Below, piece after piece: positions 60,015 to 64,000 of a stretch of 64,000 nt of DNA. The notes under the pieces were generated by a model. The model was not told the origin of the DNA. It did not search any database and saw nothing but the letters and a program-made list of their open reading frames with translations. Source of the DNA: Pseudisothecium myosuroides (lineage: Eukaryota > Streptophyta > Bryopsida > Hypnales > Lembophyllaceae). Position numbers and translations under genes: made by a program. Location of the stretch: assembly GCA_951799445.1 (NCBI GenBank), contig OX637287.1:46901724-46965723 (forward strand), written 5' to 3'. Within the stretch, counting starts at the first letter, position 1; each line of letters starts with the position of its first letter.

Positions 60015-60129
60015 GACCCAAGTTCACAGAGATTTGTACAGAACTAGAAATTTCGGTAGTCATTATCAAGCTGAATCTTGCAGAGTGTACAGTACAATCC
60101 CATCTTGTCAACTATTGTAACTTTTAGTA

Positions 60130-60433
60130 CACTAAAAAGGGTATTTAGTGTTGGATTACATTTAGTGTAATTACCACCCTACTTGACCCTACACTAAATG
60201 TCAATTTTAGGACGATTAGTGTAGTGCTAAACTTCAATGCGCCGCCTTCGTCTTCTCTTCCCTTCTACCTTCCTTTAATAAGTTCTAAATGTAAACATTT
60301 TCAGATTTCAGATTTACCAGAGTATATTTAATGTTAGAAATTACATTTAATGTTACTTACTTTAGTAGGCTTAATGATATTTAGTGTCATGGTTTGCAAA
60401 TAGTGTTGCCAACATTAAATACCCTTTTTAGTG
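60130..60433. mobile_element. ~300 bp CACTA-type MITE in the kinase 3' flank
   Basis: The ends CACTAAAAAGGGTATTTAGT and ATTAAATACCCTTTTTAGTG are near-perfect inverted repeats beginning with CACTA. A matching target duplication is not clear. Several internal 'attTAGTGT' words recur. Confidence 0.65.
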
Positions 60434-60439
60434 TAGTGT

Positions 60440-61025
60440 TCATGTTAACATGTCATTGTGAATTTTAGGTGTGATTGTCAGGTGTCATTGTGAATTCCGT
60501 GTGTTACGACCCTTCAATCTTCCTCCACAAGCTTTGTTGCACTTCTTCCAGACCATTTCTTCAGTCATCTTCGTGATTCCTTTTCCCTCTTCTCCACAGG
60601 TTTTTTAGTTTGTGGCTTGCAAAACCTCCATCTCAAGAAGCGATGACATCGTCGGTGAATATCTATCAAATATAAGCTTTTGCGTTTGTTGTAATTTTGT
60701 AAACCTATCCGCGTATTCTCTAGTACAATATATCAAGCTTGTGTTTATATGCCTATGGCACTTCTATACCAATTATTGGTACTGTTCCTAAACTCACATA
60801 ATAGCACCCCTTGGAGATATGACAAGGATCATGTAGCCTTGCTCCAACCATGCATGAATTTAGGTCTTATTGTAATTGAGACTCATACACCTTCACGTGT
60901 ACAAATGGAAATATATATCTATAAAAGTATTTGTTGACTTTGATGGCTTGTATTGTAACTTTCTTGGGGTAAGGCAACTTAATTGCTATTAGTGTAGCCA
61001 TGTGTGTTGTCACATCTAAAACAAA
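60440..61025. other. Intergenic DNA without a recognisable gene
   Basis: No open frame with family resemblance; likely contains the 3' end of the kinase transcript. Confidence 0.4.
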
Positions 61026-61029
61026 AGTA

Positions 61030-61385
61030 AAAGTGATTTTAAAAACCAAAAAGATTTCAAAAATCCATAACTTTCCCACCATAGGTGCAAATGCCACAAA
61101 ACAAAGCCCGTGCATCCATCCTCGCCGAGGGTTTTCCAACGGTACCAAGAACATGATAATTTGACACACGGTTCCAAAGATACATAATTTAGCATAATTT
61201 AGTAATTTTTAAGAACAAAAAATAACTCAAAAATCTATAATTTTTCCATGGCGGGTCCAAACGCCACAAAATCAACCCCCGTGCACCCCTCCTTGCCGAG
61301 GGCTTTCCGACGGTACCAAGCACACCCCCAGGAGACACATGGTCTGGGAGATCTCAACGTGACAAACAAAACAAACAAAACAAAC
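61030..61385. repeat. Two tandem copies of the (CAAA)-tailed repeat
   Basis: The copies run about 61060-61150 and 61230-61385; each has 'aatgccacaaaac' or 'aacgccacaaaat', 'gccgagggttttcc' or 'gccgagggctttcc' and ACGGTACCAAG. The second ends in (AAACA)n. Related to 37205-37380. Confidence 0.65.
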
Positions 61386-61416
61386 AACCTGTCTTAAGGT
61401 ATGGAATTAGTATCAT

Positions 61417-61886
61417 TAGTCCTAACGGTGTACACGGTATATTTTTAACTTTTGCATGGTGTATAATTAGAATTTGAAATTTGTATCGTTGGAAGTGCAT
61501 CCAAAAGCACTTTGAGTAGGTGCAAGAAAATTCAAATTTAAACATTGGACAACCACTTCAAAAGCAAGGTAAAAGTGAGAAATTATAAAGGTCTAGACAA
61601 ATCACAATTACCAAAGCAAAATTTGGCCATTGACATGGTATAATGGCTACTTTTACTGTGCCAATGGCCAAATTTTGCTTTGGTAACCATGATTTGTCTT
61701 GACCTCTATAATTTCTCACTTTTACCTTGCTTTTGAAGTGGTTGTCCAATTTTTAAATTTGAATTTTCTTGCACCTACTCAAAGTGCTTTTGGATGCGCT
61801 TCCAACGATACAAATTTCAAAATATAATTATACACCATACAAAAGTTAAAAAATATACTGTGTGGGCCAATATACCGTTAGGACTA
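61417..61886. mobile_element. 470 bp foldback (long palindromic) element
   Basis: From TAGTCCTAACGGT to ACCGTTAGGACTA the left half pairs with the right half nearly along its whole length (arms ~220 bp, short centre near 61640-61660). Transcription would give a long near-perfect hairpin RNA. Confidence 0.85.
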
Positions 61887-61969
61887 AAGATGCCCTAAGG
61901 CAACCTAATATCACTATTGTGTGTACTGTAGGTAGCAAGTCTATTTGGTAATAGGCATGTTTACTTTAA

Positions 61970-62193
61970 TCCTTGAACGTCGGGTTGGTGACTGTAGAAA
62001 TCATCTCTTTTGGTAGTGTATGACATCATCTTCTCTGAAAAAACACCAAAAGTGCTCATTGGAGGTCAAACTACTGTTTATAATCTTTCCTTTCCACTCA
62101 AAATTCCAAGGATGAATAGTTGTAGTTCTATCCTACACAAAAGGATTCCCTCTCAGTCATCGACAAGGTAATGGTTGCAGCGTTGTTTATGGG
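61970..62193. mobile_element. ~224 bp TTAR MITE, copy 3 (inverted)
   Basis: It starts TCCTTGAAC after TTAA (61966-61969) and ends GTTTATGGG before TTAG (62194-62197). The interior is the reverse complement of the 19455 and 26493 copies. Confidence 0.7.
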
Positions 62194-62439
62194 TTAGGGG
62201 AGGCAATCCATTCTTAATCAGTGCGTGCATTCTGGCCATGTAGACTATTCTCTTTTTGTGAATAGTGATTAATTATGGCGCGATTCTCAATGCAGTTGTG
62301 ACACATAATGATTGGCCACAAGATTCTCAATATTGCAACCACTCCTTGATCAATTTTGTTTTCAACTCATAGTCAAAAATAGCAAGCCCAATATCACAAA
62401 TATGGAAAGAACAAAATCTTCCGTTGAAAAATTCACAAT

Positions 62440-62655
62440 ACAATAGAATCTCTCTCAGTGCATAGTGTTGGGACTATGCACTAAGAGAGGTTTATACAAT
62501 TGGAGAGGTTATGTACTGAACTCAACTAATGGGGCCTCGTACTATGGGGCCTCCAACTATTGTTGACAAATAAATGCTTCAAAGTACCATCTCTCTTACT
62601 GCATATTATGCACTAAGGTAGTACGCACTAAAAGAGGTTTGATTGTAATTATGTT
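62440..62655. mobile_element. ~215 bp TIR element with internal hairpin
   Basis: 'acaatagaatctctctcagt' at the left pairs imperfectly with 'actaaaagaggtttgattgt' at the right. A local hairpin AGTGCATAGT...ACTATGCACT lies near the left end. Confidence 0.5.
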
Positions 62656-62766
62656 TTGAGAAATAAAAATCTGGAAAATTATGGAAACCTTCTAGAATCT
62701 AATTTTGCATACAGGAAAATTTTCCCACCAAAAAAACCCGCCTTGCAGATATATGTAATTGCTTAA

Positions 62767-63701
62767 CCCCTAAAGGACCAAACACCATTTTTTGACAACA
62801 TAGCAATTTTAGGTAGCTCACTACGAACGGAGTTTTTATTTTTTTATTTTTGAAATTTTTACACAAGATGTGCCCAAAGAATAGCTTTAAGGTCCAACAA
62901 TTTTCATAACTTTTGACTACATGGTTAAAACGTTATTGCATGATATGTCATTTTCATTGGTCGGTGGGCAGCCCGGGCAACAAAAAAACTTCTTTAAAAA
63001 TCACTTTTTTTAAAAATAAAAATTTGAAATTGATTCTTTAGATTTATATATACGCGGGAAGCTTTGAATCATTCCATTCCGATCATTGAGTCAAAAATTA
63101 TGACGATTCTTAGTTTGAGGGTAGTTATGGAATCTCTACTCTAAAATAAACTTTGAAATCCTTTATTTAACTCAATTTTCAATATTTTTGGAAAAAAATA
63201 AAAACATTGGGTGTATATTGTTTATTACAACATTACAACCGTTGGGATTGGCATTTTTCAATTCTAGATCTAAATTCTTAACAATTTGGTGTTTTGAATC
63301 ATTCTCTACTTTTTTCTATTTATTATTTTTTTCCTATATGTTGTACAATTCCAAATGAAGTGAAAATTTTCAAGCATGTAGCCAACTTGCCTTGAAGAAT
63401 GAATCCAAAGAGTAACCACCATATTGAACATTTTTTTATACAAATGTGACCTTGTGATGTGCAGCTGCCCGGATTTTTGCAGGGACAAAAAAAGGTTTTT
63501 TGTCAATGAAAACGCTATTATCTTACAATCCACACGGTGGAAATTTCTGAAATTTGTTCCTCAACTTCTCAAACTAGTGTACTTCAAGATCCAACGGTTA
63601 CATTTTTCCAAAAATGTTTTTTTTCTAAAATTTGGTACTTGTATTAGAAATGGCAGTTTTGGAGCGGTTTTGGTGAAAACATAGTCTCTAACCTTTAGGG
63701 G
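62767..63701. mobile_element. 0.94 kb TTAA element, copy D (best ends)
   Basis: CCCCTAAAGGACC at the left and CCTTTAGGGG at the right, with exact TTAA at 62763-62766 and 63702-63705. The interior is collinear with copies A to C. Confidence 0.88.
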
Positions 63702-63714
63702 TTAAGTAATCGAA

Positions 63715-64000
63715 AATGGGTTGCCTCGTCTAATTGTAAATCCAACAATTGTAAACCCACATCCTTGGAGAGTTTGAGACCTTCAGTTGGAACGAATGAA
63801 TATCACTCGATGTGGATGAGAACTGTGCAAATGTTGAATGTCGAATTTGCCATGTCATCATGCCCCATCAGCAAGAGACATACTGCCTACCAACCACAAG
63901 CGTCCACGTCATATTACGTAGATACTGGCACAAGCCTCATCCTTTCCAAGATATCTCTTGATTGTCTTCCCTTCGACAAGCTCACTCAACTCTCTCTCTC
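63715..64000. other. Possible promoter of a gene beyond the window
   Basis: Composition rises in GC after the transposon. CCACGTCATATTACGT (near 63905) contains an ACGTCA bZIP-type core, and the window ends in a CTCTCTCTC patch. No coding start seen. Confidence 0.25.

Overview
This is nuclear DNA from a land plant, most likely a bryophyte such as a moss. The reasons are canonical GT-AG introns, a TIR-NB-ARC-LRR immune receptor whose TIR domain has the FLSHSGAQK signature I associate with bryophyte and gymnosperm TIRs, a HeLo-like/tandem-kinase protein, a NAM-associated (SANT-like) transposon-linked pseudogene, and dense small inverted-repeat transposons. No identity could be confirmed by search.

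The window falls into two parts. The first ~14 kb is comparatively GC-rich. It holds decayed, transposon-like or laterally acquired genes: a DUF7869-type transposase-like gene (1-2946, minus), a ParB-like plus degenerate DNA-methyltransferase-like fusion (about 6329-10552, plus), and two FCP1/HAD phosphatase-like units (10791-11627 and 12181-12846, plus). Throughout this part runs a short palindrome, consensus TATCGGCTGGCAGCCGATA and variants. It lies between genes, forms a ~1 kb array (5.0-6.1 kb), occurs inside one coding repeat, and sits in every intron or inter-exon gap I could place. I saw no copy after ~14.0 kb. These genes also carry single in-frame TAG/TAA codons where homology or an internal repeat predicts Gln or Trp.

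From 14 to 64 kb the DNA is AT-rich and filled with non-autonomous transposons. One large group shares TTAA target duplications and CCC(C)T termini, in ~0.92 kb, ~0.22 kb, 0.74 kb and 1.2 kb versions. Other elements have TA duplications, one has TAA, one is a 470 bp foldback, and one zone carries four hairpins with 17-20 bp arms.

The genes that look functional in this part are immune-type. A four-exon TNL of about 1021 residues lies at 42957-46780 (minus). A ~4 kb segment containing its TIR exon and upstream DNA is duplicated at 22.1-26.3 kb, leaving a TIR-only copy whose NB-ARC side is replaced by a transposon. At 57043-60014 (plus) is a HeLo-like domain, pseudokinase and active kinase fused in one protein. 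Its 5' side contains a 1.7 kb direct duplication of a small spliced gene of unknown function. TNL, TIR-only and HeLo-pseudokinase-kinase genes in one window make this look like a disease-resistance neighbourhood reshaped by transposons; this functional link is inference.
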